Shown: piece by piece, positions 36,470 to 49,685 of the stretch
How positions within the stretch are numbered: the first letter of the stretch is position 1
Layout: each line of letters begins with the position of its first letter
Assembly (NCBI GenBank): GCA_022818135.1
Contig: JAFMSR010000008.1
Span: 9,120,235-9,184,234, forward strand
Reading direction: 5' to 3'
Length of the DNA stretch: 64,000 nt
Source: Saxidomus purpurata
Lineage: Eukaryota > Mollusca > Bivalvia > Venerida > Veneridae
Program-made: the position numbers and the translations under genes
Notes under the pieces: generated by a model
Databases searched by the model: none
Told to the model about the DNA's origin: nothing
Seen by the model: the letters and a program-made list of their open reading frames with translations, nothing else

Positions 36470-39400
36470 ATGGCGAACAACGAAGGAAGAATGCTCAAAC
36501 TTCCACATAGAGTCACCTCTGCCGGCTCATCGAAGGAGCTACGAAAAAATAAGGAACTCGGTCATAAAGTAAGAAGTGCATCAATAACGTCATTCGGCTC
36601 CTCACAGGCGTTTGAGGACTATGAAAACGGGGAAACAGATAGCTTTAAATTTGCCGTCAATGTACGGAAAGATAAATCTAGAAATTGTAGACAAATCAGT
36701 AATGGTGAAGTTGATGAGTTGTTTGCTGAGCGGCGAAAGGTTGATTCGCGGACCTTGTCGTCGAGAAGCTCTACATGGCTTTCGGAGGATACAGTCAATA
36801 CCAGGACCAATATAGAAATGGACATCTTCAGTGACGACGAAAACAGTGCAGATGTAAGTATGAATTTACATATATTGTACAGGTGGGCATTTTAGTATGT
36901 GTGTGGGCGTGAAATTGAAAAGTTTCATGAGCATTAAACTCCATAATTCAGGCATGTCCCATTCATTTTGCTAAGATGTTTACTTACTGGCAATTCAATC
37001 AACGATCGAACAAATAAGAGGTAACCCACAGAATATGCCGATCTCCTTTTGCAGAGTTACCGTTCCTTACACTCACTTTCATGAATGTAATGATAGCCGA
37101 TAGTGTAAGAGAGTGAGAATATGCTTGTCAGTGTCAACTGCCTATATCTAGGAACGTCTTCGTTTATTAGGGGCTAGTGATTGTATTCATTAACCAAGCA
37201 CATCAAGTATATAATGTAATAGGTAATATGATAGCTTCGTTATAGTAGCTGTAACAAGTGTCTGTCCCATTCCAAGTACACGGGTGTATACATTGTACTC
37301 CGAGTGTATGTTCCCGATGTGTACTTGTTCTCCCAGTTCCTTTCCCCTGGCCAGTCACACGGATGTGTACATTGTTCTCCCAGTTTCTCTTCCCCGTCCA
37401 ATCACACGGATGTCCTCACGGATGTGTACATTGTATATCCCACACTTTTGTAAACAGCTTCTCCACTTAAACTACTTTAAAGATTTTGGTAAAGCTTGGG
37501 TCACCTTTCTTCGAAATGTGTTCTAACGCTGTACAGTTTTTTAAGCAGAAATTTCTTGATATAGAAATGTCTGAATACTTTAGTTAGCACGGCATAAGAT
37601 TAATTCTCAAAACACCACGCATCGACCAATATTTATAATAAATCACAGATATTATCTCGAGGATCCGATACCGAAGTGTTAAATAATTTCGCGCAACTGC
37701 ACTCTAGCTGTGTCCGAAAATAGAAATAATTTTTGAATAATTTCGTCAATAAACATACGAAAGAGTTTCGTAAAATCAAATCTGTCCAGTAGAGTTAACC
37801 TTTTGCTGAAATTATTCGAACAACTCCGCTTCATTACATTAAAATGAGAGAGTGCATGTATCACATTTTATATGTACAATGTACATAAAACTTTTTGTCG
37901 CTGGTGGGTAATAATCTGTCACTGGCGCCAGAGTACTGAAATACCAAAATATTACCTAAATAACACCAGATCATGAAAAAATACACAAAAAATGGTAAAA
38001 AGTCATTTTCTGACAAACCCCCATATACACTGTTCTATATTATTCATATACAACAGTGTATATGGGGGTTTGTCAGAAAATTACTTTTTACCATTTTCTT
38101 TTTCATGAAAGGGGGTTATTTAGGTAATATTTTGGAATGTAGTTAAAATTACAGGGCAGTTCAGTACTCTGGTGCCAGTGTAATCTGTAGAGTTTTTTGA
38201 TAAGCTCGTTTCACGGTAGCATTCTTCGTGTCATTTTTATTTCAGATACATTTACAGTATATTTGGAATGGTGAAAATGAAAAAAGTAAGTTATCAATAG
38301 ATTAGTTACAATGTATACACAGCTTTTTGTACACTATTGCTTTTCCAATCAACTGTGGTATGTAACATGTACTACTTGAACAAAGATACTGTAAAGGGAC
38401 TCGGGGAGTGCTATATTCAAAAGAGTTTCCGGTTAAAATATAATACGCAGACAAAACCTGCCGTTTCTGTTTACTGTGATCTTTCACGACACAAAAGTTT
38501 CATTTATAACTTATTTTTGTTCCGAAGTAGTCATGCTTTATCAGGTTTTTAAGAATATCTATTGTTTAACCAATTTACTTAAACCGAAACGTTTTTATCC
38601 AACAGAGTTCAATGAAGTATTTCTGGCATTGGATACAAATAAAGACGGAGTTATCAGCTTTAAAGAGTTAAAGGATGGGGCTCAGCTGTTGGGTTGGAAC
38701 CCTACAGGAAACGACATCTCACGATACCTGGCAGAGATGGACCGGGATGGTAATATAAATCTGATATATTTCATCAGTTTTGAGCTGCCTCTCCCTCTCT
38801 CCTTTGATTGCTTATAGTCCTGGCCAACCCTAGGATATCTCCCTGGGCTAACTTAATTGGAGCTGTCTGAAACCAAGTTAATTACCAGGCACGCAGCACA
38901 TTGTCCTGATACATCCGCATTGAAAATAGTTCGTACATTAACCAACTGGATTTGTAAAATTTAAACTGCATACACTGTACATTGCTTAACGCTAAAGAAA
39001 TTTAAGCAAATTAAAGAAAAAAATAAAGACGTAGTCATGATATCTACCCTTTCTTTATTCTAATTCTACAATCATGTGCCACTAAAGGGGTTCGTATTTT
39101 CTATGTATCCTGCAACATTGAAATACATGATAGATAACTATAACATTCTTCCAAAAATGAAACATACAGCCCAATTGAATTAATCTAGTATTACCATCAA
39201 TGGTATGTCCTGCATTTTACAGGAGATGAAAAAGTAACGAAAACTGAATTCAAAATGTATTTACAAGACTTGTTGTCTAAGTTAGACCACCCAGTGAAAG
39301 TTCTAGAAGATTCTATCGATGTGATGATGCGTGCAATAGACACAGATGGGAATGGACTTTGTAGTAAGAAAGAATTCAAGTATGTTATTTCTTGTTTTCG

Positions 39401-41094
39401 ATAGATGTCCGAGAACCGTTTGTATACTTTATTGTTAACATTATTTAAAGTCACACGATCACAATCACAAGAAGCTCTTATTTTACCAAGAAAAATGTCT
39501 TACCGGCGGAAAACATCTTTATTTGTACTAAAATCATTCCTAACTTTACTTTTAAGTCAGTGTACATGTTAGAAATATATCGCAGTATTTTTTTCAATGA
39601 TATTGCAAAAAATAAGAAAGGCTTTCTGGCAACTCTTTAAAATGACTTGAAAACGAAAAAAAGGCATATGTAAACATTGTTTTAGAGTAAATGGAACATC
39701 GTTCTATCATTGTCCTATCAGTAAATTTATTTTTCTAAATCAGTAAAATCAAAGTGATCTTGGGACTTTAAATGGGTTCTAAGAAATGAACCGTCAAAGT
39801 CTGTGTTGTATAAAGCTGATTTAAGTACATGCCCATATTCTACTGTCGTATCCAAAACTGTCGCAGCGACATCATCATGTTTTAACAATGTTAACATTAC
39901 ATACAACATATTGCTTAAAACCACCTTTAAATCAAAATCTACAATCCTCGCACAAAACACATACACTTTACGGTAGCTTTGTTTGGCTTTTCAAATGTTA
40001 TACTGATGTCAATGTTGCATTTGATCTCCAATGGTCATTTTATTCGAGAAACTGTCAATTTTTTTTAACTATCTATTTTTTCTTCTGTTCATAAGATTAG
40101 TTAAAAAAATTGTTAAAGCATAAACGGATGGTCTGGGTGTTTCAAATCTTGTACCATACACACGTTTTTAAATATCTTAAATTTGCAATTAAGGTAGTAG
40201 TTGTCAGTATCATTCATGGTACTTGTATAGTAGATAACATGTTATATTCGCTTGAATCAAAATTCCTGGATGCGCAGATAAGTCAATTTCATATTATTAG
40301 ACTTGCACGTTGCTATGCACTTCTGTAGCGGTATATAAGACTAAACAAACTGAAAAAAGAAGAAAAAAAGAAGGAGAAGAATAAAAGATTGAACATGTGG
40401 TTTGTGAATTTCAGGGAATTTATTCAAGAGCGAGGGGAGTCTCCTCTCACAGACGCTGATGTGGACGACCTCTTTCAACAGTTTGATTCAGATGGTGACA
40501 AAACAACACTCAATAAAACAGGTTGGTAACTTTACAGTTACTCTGATTTAAGAAGACTTCTCAAGAACCGATGTCAGCTCGTTCTTCCTCTGTGAACGAT
40601 AAGTGCAAGTGACAAATTAATAACCCGTGGTTATTTGTGATTGTGACAATCACAAACTAAAGAATATATGTTTTCGTCTCTACTTCATACGTTAATTAAG
40701 TATGCAACGACATGCATTGTACAACTCATATATCAGTAAATTTACTCAATGGTACAAAATCTGTCTACAATGGCGTCTGAATGAGTGTTTAAACTAACAG
40801 TCTCTAAAGAAATAAACCTCATCCTGTTATAGAGAAATGAACAGCATCTGTTGATGTTTTTTAAGTACGGGACACCTTGAAATCTTTAAAAATACGTACA
40901 GAATGTTCCTCTGGCCGTTTTGGGTTAAACGCCAAACCAACAAGCATGCAAACTTACGGTTACCGTATAGAAACTTCATAATTATACGTACGCTAGCAAA
41001 AAATCATTTCTGTAAACCACTAATCAAACTTTTTATGACCATTTTTTCAGAGTTGTTTCGGTTATTAACAGAGGGTATGGATATTCTCGTGTAG
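36470..41094 (+). CDS. Four-EF-hand calcium-binding protein with Ser-rich N-terminal extension
   Basis: Six coding exons: 36470-36853, 38246-38285, 38606-38749, 39223-39379, 40415-40521 and 41051-41094, giving 291 aa. The chosen start begins MANNEGRMLKLPH; an in-frame ATG 54 bases upstream (36416) is the alternative and would add 18 residues. Residues 1-128 are hydrophilic, Ser/Arg/Glu-rich and match no domain I know. EF loops: 151-162 (DTNKDGVISFKE), 187-198 (DRDGDEKVTKTE), 229-240 (DTDGNGLCSKKE) and 266-277 (DSDGDKTTLNKT). The last lacks the acidic residue at position 12 and is probably weak or non-binding. Exon lengths of 157 and 107 nt and all phases match the last EF exons of the upstream gene, so the two are tandem paralogues. 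The 40-nt exon 2 corresponds to the 28-nt mini-exons of the neighbour. No signal peptide or membrane span is visible. A hAT-like MITE sits 65 bp upstream of exon 2. Confidence 0.83.
37258..37440 (+). repeat. Imperfect tandem repeat with ACACGGATGTGTACATTG units
   Basis: Three to four diverged copies of a unit of about 55-65 bp contain CACACGGATGTGTACATTGT and TTCTCCCAGTT(T/C)C. It lies in intron 1 of the four-EF-hand gene. The open frames across it are by-products of the repeat. Confidence 0.6.
37920..38180. mobile_element. hAT-like MITE with long inverted arms and 8-bp target duplication
   Basis: The 261-bp element is almost entirely two inverted arms of roughly 110-130 bases around a short AT-rich centre. 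The termini are CACTGGCGCCAGAGTACTGA (left) and the reverse complement of CACTGGCACCAGAGTACTGA (right). It is flanked by an exact TAATCTGT duplication at 37912-37919 and 38181-38188. An 8-bp target duplication is characteristic of hAT transposons among common families, so that assignment is favoured. It encodes nothing and would have been moved by another element's transposase. It is inserted in intron 1 of the four-EF-hand gene. Confidence 0.88.
39460..39780 (+). repeat. Dispersed ~320-bp repeat, copy 1
   Basis: It shares most of its sequence, in the same orientation, with 61957-62290: AGCTCTTATTTTACCAAGAA at the start, then GTACATGTTAGAAATATAT, TTTTTTTCAATGATATTGCA, CTGGCAACTCTTT and GTTCTATCATT. 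No open frame is conserved between the copies. It lies in intron 4 of the four-EF-hand gene. It is probably an unclassified non-coding mobile element. Confidence 0.8.
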
Positions 41095-42598
41095 TCCCCA
41101 AAAGCTACCCGTGTCCTCACTACAACGAAGAAATTATACTCATAAAGTAAACAGTCCTCATCTCTGACACCCATCACACCAACCTTACAGAAGACTGGTT
41201 CTTGAACAATGGATCATTTGAAAATGTTCACACAAAGGCACTGCAACACAAACACATTGTGTATACTTATAATATTTCTGCTACGTTCTGGTTGCTGTGA
41301 TGCTGTTCTTCAATGTTGAAAGATATAATATTTATGCCGTCTTGAATGTCGTTTTTCTTTCAAACAAATATTTTTATACTTCGGTTTTAACCGTATGGAT
41401 TGGAATTTTTTTAAACGGATCGAGGGTGAAAACTTTTAGACCGTTTCCTGGCAAAATGATGTGCAACTTTCTTATTGAAGAACTGTTTTGAACAGCAAGG
41501 CCCTCTTTGGATATACCAGGGCATACATGTCTGAACATTTACTTATTTACCATGAATAATACTGTTTCTTGTCCTCACAAAAACGCCATTCGTTTACACA
41601 TCACAATGTTCTATGTATAGAAAAAACAACAAAAAAAAGTATGAAAAATCGAACTAACAAGGAATTTTATAACTGTACTATCTCCGATCCGAAATGCTAA
41701 CATTGATCAGGATGTCTCTTTTCCCACACAGGATTGGCAAGAACAATGCTACGGTGTTCATGTATATGTTCCGTAAGAGCTTACACCATTTCCAACATAT
41801 TTTGGTCATTTTATCACGGGTAGCAGGTTTACCAAACCCACCCCCAATCTTTCCTGGGAAGAATACGTACTAAATTCAATCGACTCCGTAGGAGAAACTG
41901 TTTCGGGCGATTTTCAATAATGAGACATGGTTCGGTAAGGCTATTCGAACACCCGCAATTACTAGAGAGGTTACTAGTAAGATTTCAAATTAGCGACCAT
42001 GGTAGCTGCGACTTGCTGCTACGGAGCGGTTTTATTACAGTATGCCATGGTTCGATTAATATTTGCGGCCCATTATTACTTGCAAGCTTCTAGTAACATT
42101 TTTAAATTTTGCATCACAGCTGTAATTGCTGTTGCAATAAGAGGTGGGCATTTATGAACACTTAGCTAAAATAGGGTCTCTGTTTTACATTATTGTATTA
42201 TGGAGACCCTGACTGGATTACACTTTCTACTAGTAATGCAGCATAATCAATGCTGTACTCATTTTTATGTTGTTTATTTAAATAAATTGTGAACAAATTC
42301 GAAGACCTTTCCTTTTGTTTCTTTTTCCAACTCTGCATTTAGTCATTGCAAAATTTTAGTTAAAAATAAAATAGTGCATTTACGTCTCCAACTAAATCTC
42401 TGCTTTAAATACGAAAACTAAATAGCTTGAAAGTGTGATATTAAAGATCATATTATATTACACTGGATATTTCATTTGTGTGTTTTGGAATACCAAGATT
42501 TGAAACACGACAGATAAACAATTTAAGCGTCTTGAACTCCTAGAAAGTTACAAATACTTCTTTCCAATGTATAAAAGCTCTATGAATACTGCAAGCTT

Positions 42599-44006
42599 AA
42601 CAAGAGGGCCATGCGGGCACTATATCGCTTACCTGAGTACCAGTGCACTTACCTAAGGATGTCACTTGTTGCTAAAGGGAGTCAGTGGTTGCTAAGGAAG
42701 TCATTGGTTGCTGAAGAAGTCACTGGTCGCTAAGTTGTCAGCACCAGGGGCAGTCAGTAGTTGTTAAGGAAATCACTGGTCACTAGGGAAAGTCAGAGAT
42801 TGCCAAAGAAGTCAACTGTTGCTAGATGCAAAGGACATCAATGATTGGTAAGGATGTCAATGGTTGCTAAGGAAGTCACTGTTGGCAAGAGGATGCTCCA
42901 GGTTGCTAAGGAAGTCACTGCTTGTCTTGGGGAATCACTGAGTGCTAGGGACTAAGTTGTTGCTAAGGAGGTCAGTGGTTGCTAAGGAGTCAGTTGTTCC
43001 TATGGCATGTCAATGGTTGCTAGAGGAAGTCACTGGAAGCTAAGGAAGTCACTGGCTGCTAGGGTTGCTAATGAAGTCACTAGTCACTAGTACAAGTTAG
43101 TGGTTTCTAAAGAAGTCACTGGTTGCTAAAGACTTCAGGGTTGCAAGGTAAGTCGGTTATTACAATAAGGGACTAGGTGTTTCCAATAACTCTATATACA
43201 TACAAGAGACCCTCAAGGCATAGTCAATTTTGCCCCAGGAGCATGATTTGAATAAACTTAGTAGAGGTCCACTAGACAGTGTTACACACTAAATATCTAA
43301 TCACCAGGCTTTGTGTTTTTGGGGAAGAAGTTTTTTTTAAAGATTTTCCTGTAAAAGTCTATATAAAACAAGTATCCACCTGAGTGGGGCCAATATTGAC
43401 CCTAGGGGCAAGATTTTAACAAACTTGGTAGAGGTCCTTTAGACAACACTACATACTAAATAATCTAAGCTCTAGACCTTTCGTTTTGCGGAAGAAGGAC
43501 TTTTAAAAGTTTTTCCTTATACCAAGTGAACCCCACCCCAGAGCAGGGTGAATTTTTGGCCCTACAAGGGCATGATTTTTAACTAACTTGGTAGAGGTAC
43601 ACTACACAGTGCTATAAACTAAAATGAAATTTCTTAAGATATGGATTTGCGGTTTTGAGAAGTTTAAAAGATTTTCCTTTTAAAATTGCTTCCCCCCTCC
43701 AGGTGGCTGTGGAGATAAAGGTTTCCATGTATGAGTCAATTTAAACAAGTGACCCAGGAACCATTTGAACAAACTTGGTGGAGGTCATAGACGATGCCTT
43801 ACATCCAAGGATCTCAGATCTGGGCCTTTGGCCAATTTTGATGTTTTATTTTTAGTTATTCAGTCAACTGAACCATTGTTTAAGAGGTTAATGACAAGAA
43901 TGCTTCTGGCAACATGTTGAATCCATATAGTGGTTTATGAGAAGACCATTTGAAGCAACAGACAAAAGACCATTCTGAAAGCTTCTAACTCAAATGAGCT
44001 AAAAAA
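42599..44006 (-). repeat. Dispersed element with internal GTTGCTAAGGAAGTCACTG minisatellite
   Basis: Bounded by AACAAGAGGGCC (42599) and AATGAGCTAA (about 44005), the reverse of the termini seen at 20218-20796. The first 550 bp is an irregular minisatellite of about 20-30 bp units built on GGTTGCTAAGGAAGTCACTG. The remainder carries three or four copies of the AAACTTGGTAGAGGTCCACT family. No coding capacity. Confidence 0.7.
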
Positions 44007-46384
44007 TATGGCTAGTTTGGATCAATTATTTTGACACAATCTGTAAAAGATTTCTGTTTCAAAGATTGGATTGCTTATAATTGTCTGACTAAAATAAGTC
44101 AGAAAATGCTTTTGATGAAGAGCGGACTGGTAAGCTGACAAATAATCCATCTGGCACAGTTTGATTCACTGCATAAAAAAGCTTGATTAGTTTTGTTGCA
44201 TAACCTAATACAAACTTACTGAGACAGACTAGCAGCAACTACCAGGAAGCTGCAGAAAAACTCCATGTAGCATTACATTGGTTCATCAACTAGCAGTTAT
44301 ACCCAATAATCCTTTCCTTGCAATACAAAAAACGGTACTTTCATGTCCAAGGTCTTTTAACTTCAAAAGAAACTTTCTCATCTGGAGGTTTAGATCATCT
44401 ACAGGTTCCCCATATATTCCAGTGCAGAGATGTTATTATATAACATAGCCCAGTTATTTATCAGTGAAGCATTAATCTTGGGCTGCACCACTTAAATACC
44501 CTTATAAATGAACAAGCAGTTTTTCAACACACCATACCACTACATCTCTGTGTGCATCAGTAATTTCATAGTAGTATTTTGTTATTGAAACCATGGACAC
44601 AACATTCAAAATAGGACGAACGTATAAATTTAGTTTATCATTTATTTATTTCTTGACTTTATCTGTACTGTTACAACACTATCAAAGAAAAGTGCAGACA
44701 TTTTATATGCTGCTACAATTTTGGTGATACCCAAATCATTACCAATGTTACTGAACTAAATATTCATCATCTACTCAAGTTCTTCTAAATGCATGTAAAC
44801 CCAACTCTAATTTTTCCATTGAAACTTGTATGTAATAGATAGATTACTGATTGTGAGAATGGTTATATTTGTATGTTATTTTAGGAGGCCTCCAAGAAAT
44901 GAAGTAATTATTTGAGTCAACAGTACCCTATCTATTTTGTATTATGGCTCTGTTGCTCTATTGTAACTGTTCTCTATTGTAGATAGATCATGTTCTCTAT
45001 TGTATAGATCACAGACATAAGTTCAGGCCCTCATTCACAGTGCAAATTATCAGCAATACATTACATTGTTTACCTATAGATATAATTATACAGTAGCCAT
45101 GATACAAAAATTAATAAAAACGCTTTATTTTCAATGACATGAATCAATCCATCACTGATCAGTAACTACATCTTAAGTAGTATCAAAAATTGGTACTTTC
45201 TAATATACATGTTTGATTACTCGCCTCTAATCAGATTTCTTGAAACTTTAGTGTGACGGGAAAATATCATCTCGTATTCACTAGAGGCAAACATGAACCA
45301 AACTTGAGCTGTTCTGTTTAAATCAACTAAATTTTGTCCACCGTTTATGATACTAAAATTTATGAGAAAGTAGTATTCCAATACTAAATGGTTTCACAAT
45401 GTCTTGAGTGAGATATACACTTCAGAAGAGAAATTATTGCTGTATTCTAACATGAACTGTTCAGTTTAACAAAGATGTAAAATCAGCAATAAACTATGTT
45501 TCGACACATGAGCCATCAAGACGTCATAAATTACATCAAACTGTATCTTATAATGCATAAATAAATGTCCCCATAACTTACAGGTGCTCATTGGCTAACA
45601 AACAACTCTTTGCTGTTAAGCTGCTTAGAAATAATCCACTCGGGCGTATTGGCATCGTGGTTTATTTCTGTTCATCAGACCTCAAAATTGTTGTTTAGGC
45701 CTTAGAAAATGTTTTGAATGGTTTCATGTACCCAAAAAATAGGTTAGTGGTAGGGAAATCCTTTTTAATTAAAACTTACCAAATTCACCATAAATTTAAA
45801 TATATTTATGAAAAGATATGTAAACCTGCATGAGGTAACCTTCTCAAAAAATTAGGGTAGGTTGGAAACCTGAAACAAACATATTTTTTTTTATGCCTTA
45901 TTAGACAATGAATGCTTCTAAAACAAATATTACTTATTAATTCTGGACATAACCATTTTAAAACTGACCTCTATCCCATACATTTAAATTTAAGATGTGT
46001 GCACCTGTATGTTCTAGGTAACCATCTCTTCAATGTGCCTTGCTTCAGTTGTCTCCCTTTGTTGTTGTCTGCTTCACACAGGTTGAACTGTGTATACATA
46101 TGTTGAGCATGAAAGATTATTTCATTATCATTTGAAGATTACATATTGGAGCACTAATAATTCTCATCAACAGTTACTTTCATTCGGGGGTTATGTTTTC
46201 TGGTGGTTTACCGAAAACTAATATTCAATTATATCCTAATGAACTCACTGTTCAGTTAGTTAGTTTATCAAAATTTCCTACATGGATCAATGTCAAAATG
46301 TATTCCGAGTGTAAGGAATGCCGGAAACCATCATTATTATGACGATGACATTGTTAATATGACGTTATGCGTGCTATGCTTTCT

Positions 46385-46720
46385 GATGACATTTCCTTCG
46401 GTTTTTTACCTTTGACCCACTGACCCAATGAACAACAAGGACCATGCATCTACATGTTGCAGGAACCAGGTGTGATGAAAGTTGAATGAAAATTGTGACC
46501 AGTAGAATGTTATCAAGGACACACTATCACAGATCACTGTGACCATGACCATGACAATAGTGATACTGCAGGGATCCTTATCAGTTAGTTTCATGAAAGT
46601 CAAATGAAAATTGTGACCTGTAGAGTGTTATCAAGAAAAAGTTTACGGACGGATGGACGACAGACAAACCATCATGCCATAAGCTCTGCTGGACCTCACC
46701 AAGTAGAGCTAATGAACAGA
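46385..46720 (-). repeat. Dispersed repeat related to the 23.8-24.1 kb flank
   Basis: Shares, in reverse orientation, the blocks CATAAGCTCTGCTG, a GTCAAATGAAAATTGTGACC-like block and CCTGTAGAGTGTTATCAAG with 23820-24060, and also includes ACATGTTGCAGG. It has two tandem half-copies (46450 and 46590). The ORFs across it are repeat by-products. Confidence 0.7.
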
Positions 46721-47394
46721 AAAATTGTTGGTATCGATGATATCATGATAATTTCACTCATGAAATTACCACTTTTGGTGCCGACTCAGTGAAATTATAA
46801 CATATTTCACAGAAACAAACAATTATCCTCTATGTAACTGCTTGTATACTTTTTAAGCCGAGTAAGAACAGTAGAGCCCGGCTATCTTGATATCATCTTT
46901 ACTTGTGCAGCCCATGTAAATAGCCTTTAACAACAATTCAAGGTTACAAGTTTTGAATAACCTGGCCATAATAATCAAACATGGAACAAATTAGCAAGTC
47001 AAATAACAATACATTAGTCAAATTGGACAGGGGGTCTCCATTCAAATGCCACTATAAATGGTGCACCTTTTTCTCTCTACTTTTCTTTATCTAAGGGGTG
47101 GTCTTTTTTAGGAGGATCGTTTTTAACACAGTATAGACTGTACATACTAATTCCTGTAAAACAACTGTAGCACTAGATTAGTATGACCCAGAGCACCATT
47201 TGACAGCTGGTTTATTTTGGCACATTTTAATTTTGTGATATGGCATTGACTGATATTTACAATAGCTCCTTCGAAAAAAAGATTAATTCATAAAGTTTGA
47301 GAGAAATAATTGTGTATATGCATGTACTTAACATTTCCATAAATGCAGCAAAAAGTAAGAACCTGATGCAATCTTTAGTTGGTATAAACTGTAT

Positions 47395-47905
47395 GGCGCT
47401 TTATTTCTGCATTGCCAAATATTGGCGGTTTTTTAGTTGACGGTGTCTTAATTTGGCGCAAATCACATCAGGCGCCAAAATAAAACCTTGACATAAAGTG
47501 CAAAACATTTAATCAATGGAAGCTACTATTACATAACTCAAACTTAAAACTGTTAGCTATGGTAATTATCGTATAGATGTCCACATTGCCCAACTAAGTA
47601 ACTTAGTCTTATGTGGGTTAAAAATGCGATAAAGGTATAGAAAAGAGAGTCAATAGGTATGATTTTAATTGCAAATCCACGACACACGATTTACACATTT
47701 GCAATAAATAAACACATGTAATTTACACCACTTTGAGTACAATTAAAGACCGATTTAAAAAGCAGTTTTACACTTCAACATTACTGAATTACTGGCGGTG
47801 GTTTAAAACTGCGATGATTTATTTTGACGGTGTTTAGATTTGGCAGAATCAATGGTTAAACGCCAATATAGCCAAAATAAAACCCCCCGCCAAAAATAGT
47901 ACTTA
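47395..47905. repeat. Pair of diverged direct repeats ending in GCCAAAATAAAACC
   Basis: The segments 47395-47490 and 47800-47890 share GACGGTGT, TTTGGC and GCCAAAATAAAACC in the same order. They probably belong to one dispersed family rich in GGCG/CGCC half-palindromes. No open reading frame. Confidence 0.5.
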
Positions 47906-48659
47906 TACAGTAGTACAAGACCTGCCAGTGCCACTCACTGTAAGTATCTGGTATATAAAAAACTTCAATATATTACAGTTATAGATGAAGAAGTAACATT
48001 TTTACCGCAATCAAAAGTGCTACATGTACATAAAATACAAAATGTACATGCATTTAACTTATCATCATTAAAATCTTACAGCTTAATATGTATAAGTGGG
48101 ACACGACCAGGTGTGACAGCAACCTGCCTCTTGAAGACAGCCTTGTTATATCCTTCATCACGATAAAAACATCCCACATAAACAGCTACCTAACTTTTAA
48201 GACAATTCTATGGTATACAAAATCTGAGACTGCTTTGAAAATAATTAAAAACTGTAACATCTGATAACCATACATACACATAAATATATATCTCCAACAC
48301 ATAACCTGACTTAAATACAAACTATTAGTAAGATAGAATACAAAAGGACCCCAAATTATGCACCGAACATTTAAAATATCGAATCAAATTACACTGCAAG
48401 ACAGTTCTATAATAAAATATTTGGAGCAATAATTTCATTCAAGCTCTATCAAAAACATCATATAAATATAACCAGTTAATTCATACAGCAGTTTTATTAT
48501 CATTACTATTCAATTACTTCTACAAGTCAAACTGCACGATATGTAAAAAGCAACAATGCCCCTCTTCTCAAATTTGATCACTTGTATGGAATTAAAATAA
48601 GCAACAAACGCTATCACAAAGTTGAATGAGAGATAGGAGGCTTGACAAAAGTGCTTTTT

Positions 48660-48725
48660 TGTTTGTTTGTGTATGTGCTTATTAGGTCCACCACCCTCGG
48701 GCGAGGTATATATACGGTACGACCC
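48660..48725 (+). repeat. Short dispersed repeat, copy 1 (shared with 59840-59905)
   Basis: About 65 bases starting TTTGTTTGTGTATGTGCTTA and ending CGGTACGACCCG are shared with 59840-59905, with a GTCCACCA..CCTCG..CGAGGT hairpin core. The function is unknown; it may be the end of a larger retroelement. Confidence 0.65.
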
Positions 48726-49685
48726 GCACAAAAAGTGCTGAGCAAGCCTTTTTATAATATACTAACAATTTGAGCTATAAAGTGAATTGCTCAGCTCAGA
48801 TCAAACATGTAATTGAACACAAATCTACAGCACATTTAAGATGATTTGGCAGTGACGCAATAGAAGATTCCATTATCATTGTGTAAATACCCCAGCTGTT
48901 TTAAAGAATTGAACCCTGTATGCATGTTTTACCTATTTATGCAAAGTCTTTGTGTACACATACATGTATACTGTAGATACAAGACTTTTCATGTGATGAA
49001 AATTTCATAATTTGTGAGCAGATAGACACTTTATTTATGAATTTTTAAATTTGCAAAAGGAGAATTCTTTTATACTAAATCTACATGAAATGAATCTTTT
49101 ACAAGATTTTTAAATTAGTGAAGTGGGAAATTTGCGAAAATATAGAAATTAAAATCAGCACGAATATTACACAATTTACAGTAACTGTCATGTCACTGTC
49201 CAATCAGCCTGCATGTACTGTACTTGTACCTTCATGCTGCATTTCAAGTAAGAATTAAATTGTATATTAAATAAATATATCAAAACATTTCCCCACATGT
49301 ATCTCATTCACGTTTATATAAAATATTTCTATACATATTTCCTAGAAAACAAGTTGCAGTTCGGTCTTTTCTAGCATTTGTTTTAACATGCTAAATATGC
49401 TTTTTGATTGATTCAGTTTATACTGTGTCTCAAAACAACTGTATCTTTGCTTCAAAAAATATATTTTTTTTGTGTTGACATTTTAACATCAGATCAATTG
49501 TAAAACAGATTGCAGGAAGCCTTGACTGAAGTGACATATTTCCATGAGCAACGTTATATCAGCGTGTGAGTCCAATCACAAGATTCGCCAGGTCAGTGTT
49601 TCATCTAGGTAGGAAGGTGTGTTCTTGCACAACTATTTCATATGTAATAAAATTGCAGATAGTGGACTAAAATTGATATGAAATG

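Larger units (their letters stand above)
41095..49685. other. Long gene-poor region between the four-EF-hand gene and MCTS1
   Basis: About 8.6 kb with no exon I can support. It contains the 3' untranslated region of the EF-hand gene (a possible AATAAA near 42279), a large reverse-oriented dispersed element (42599-44006), a repeat fragment (45846-45904), another dispersed repeat (46385-46720), two related GGCGCCAAAATAAAACC-type repeats (47395-47490 and 47790-47905) and a short repeat shared with 59.85 kb (48660-48725). Sequence at 41.1-42.6, 44.1-45.8 and 48.0-49.6 kb looks unique and AT-rich. The MCTS1 3' untranslated region must occupy part of the last stretch. Confidence 0.5.
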
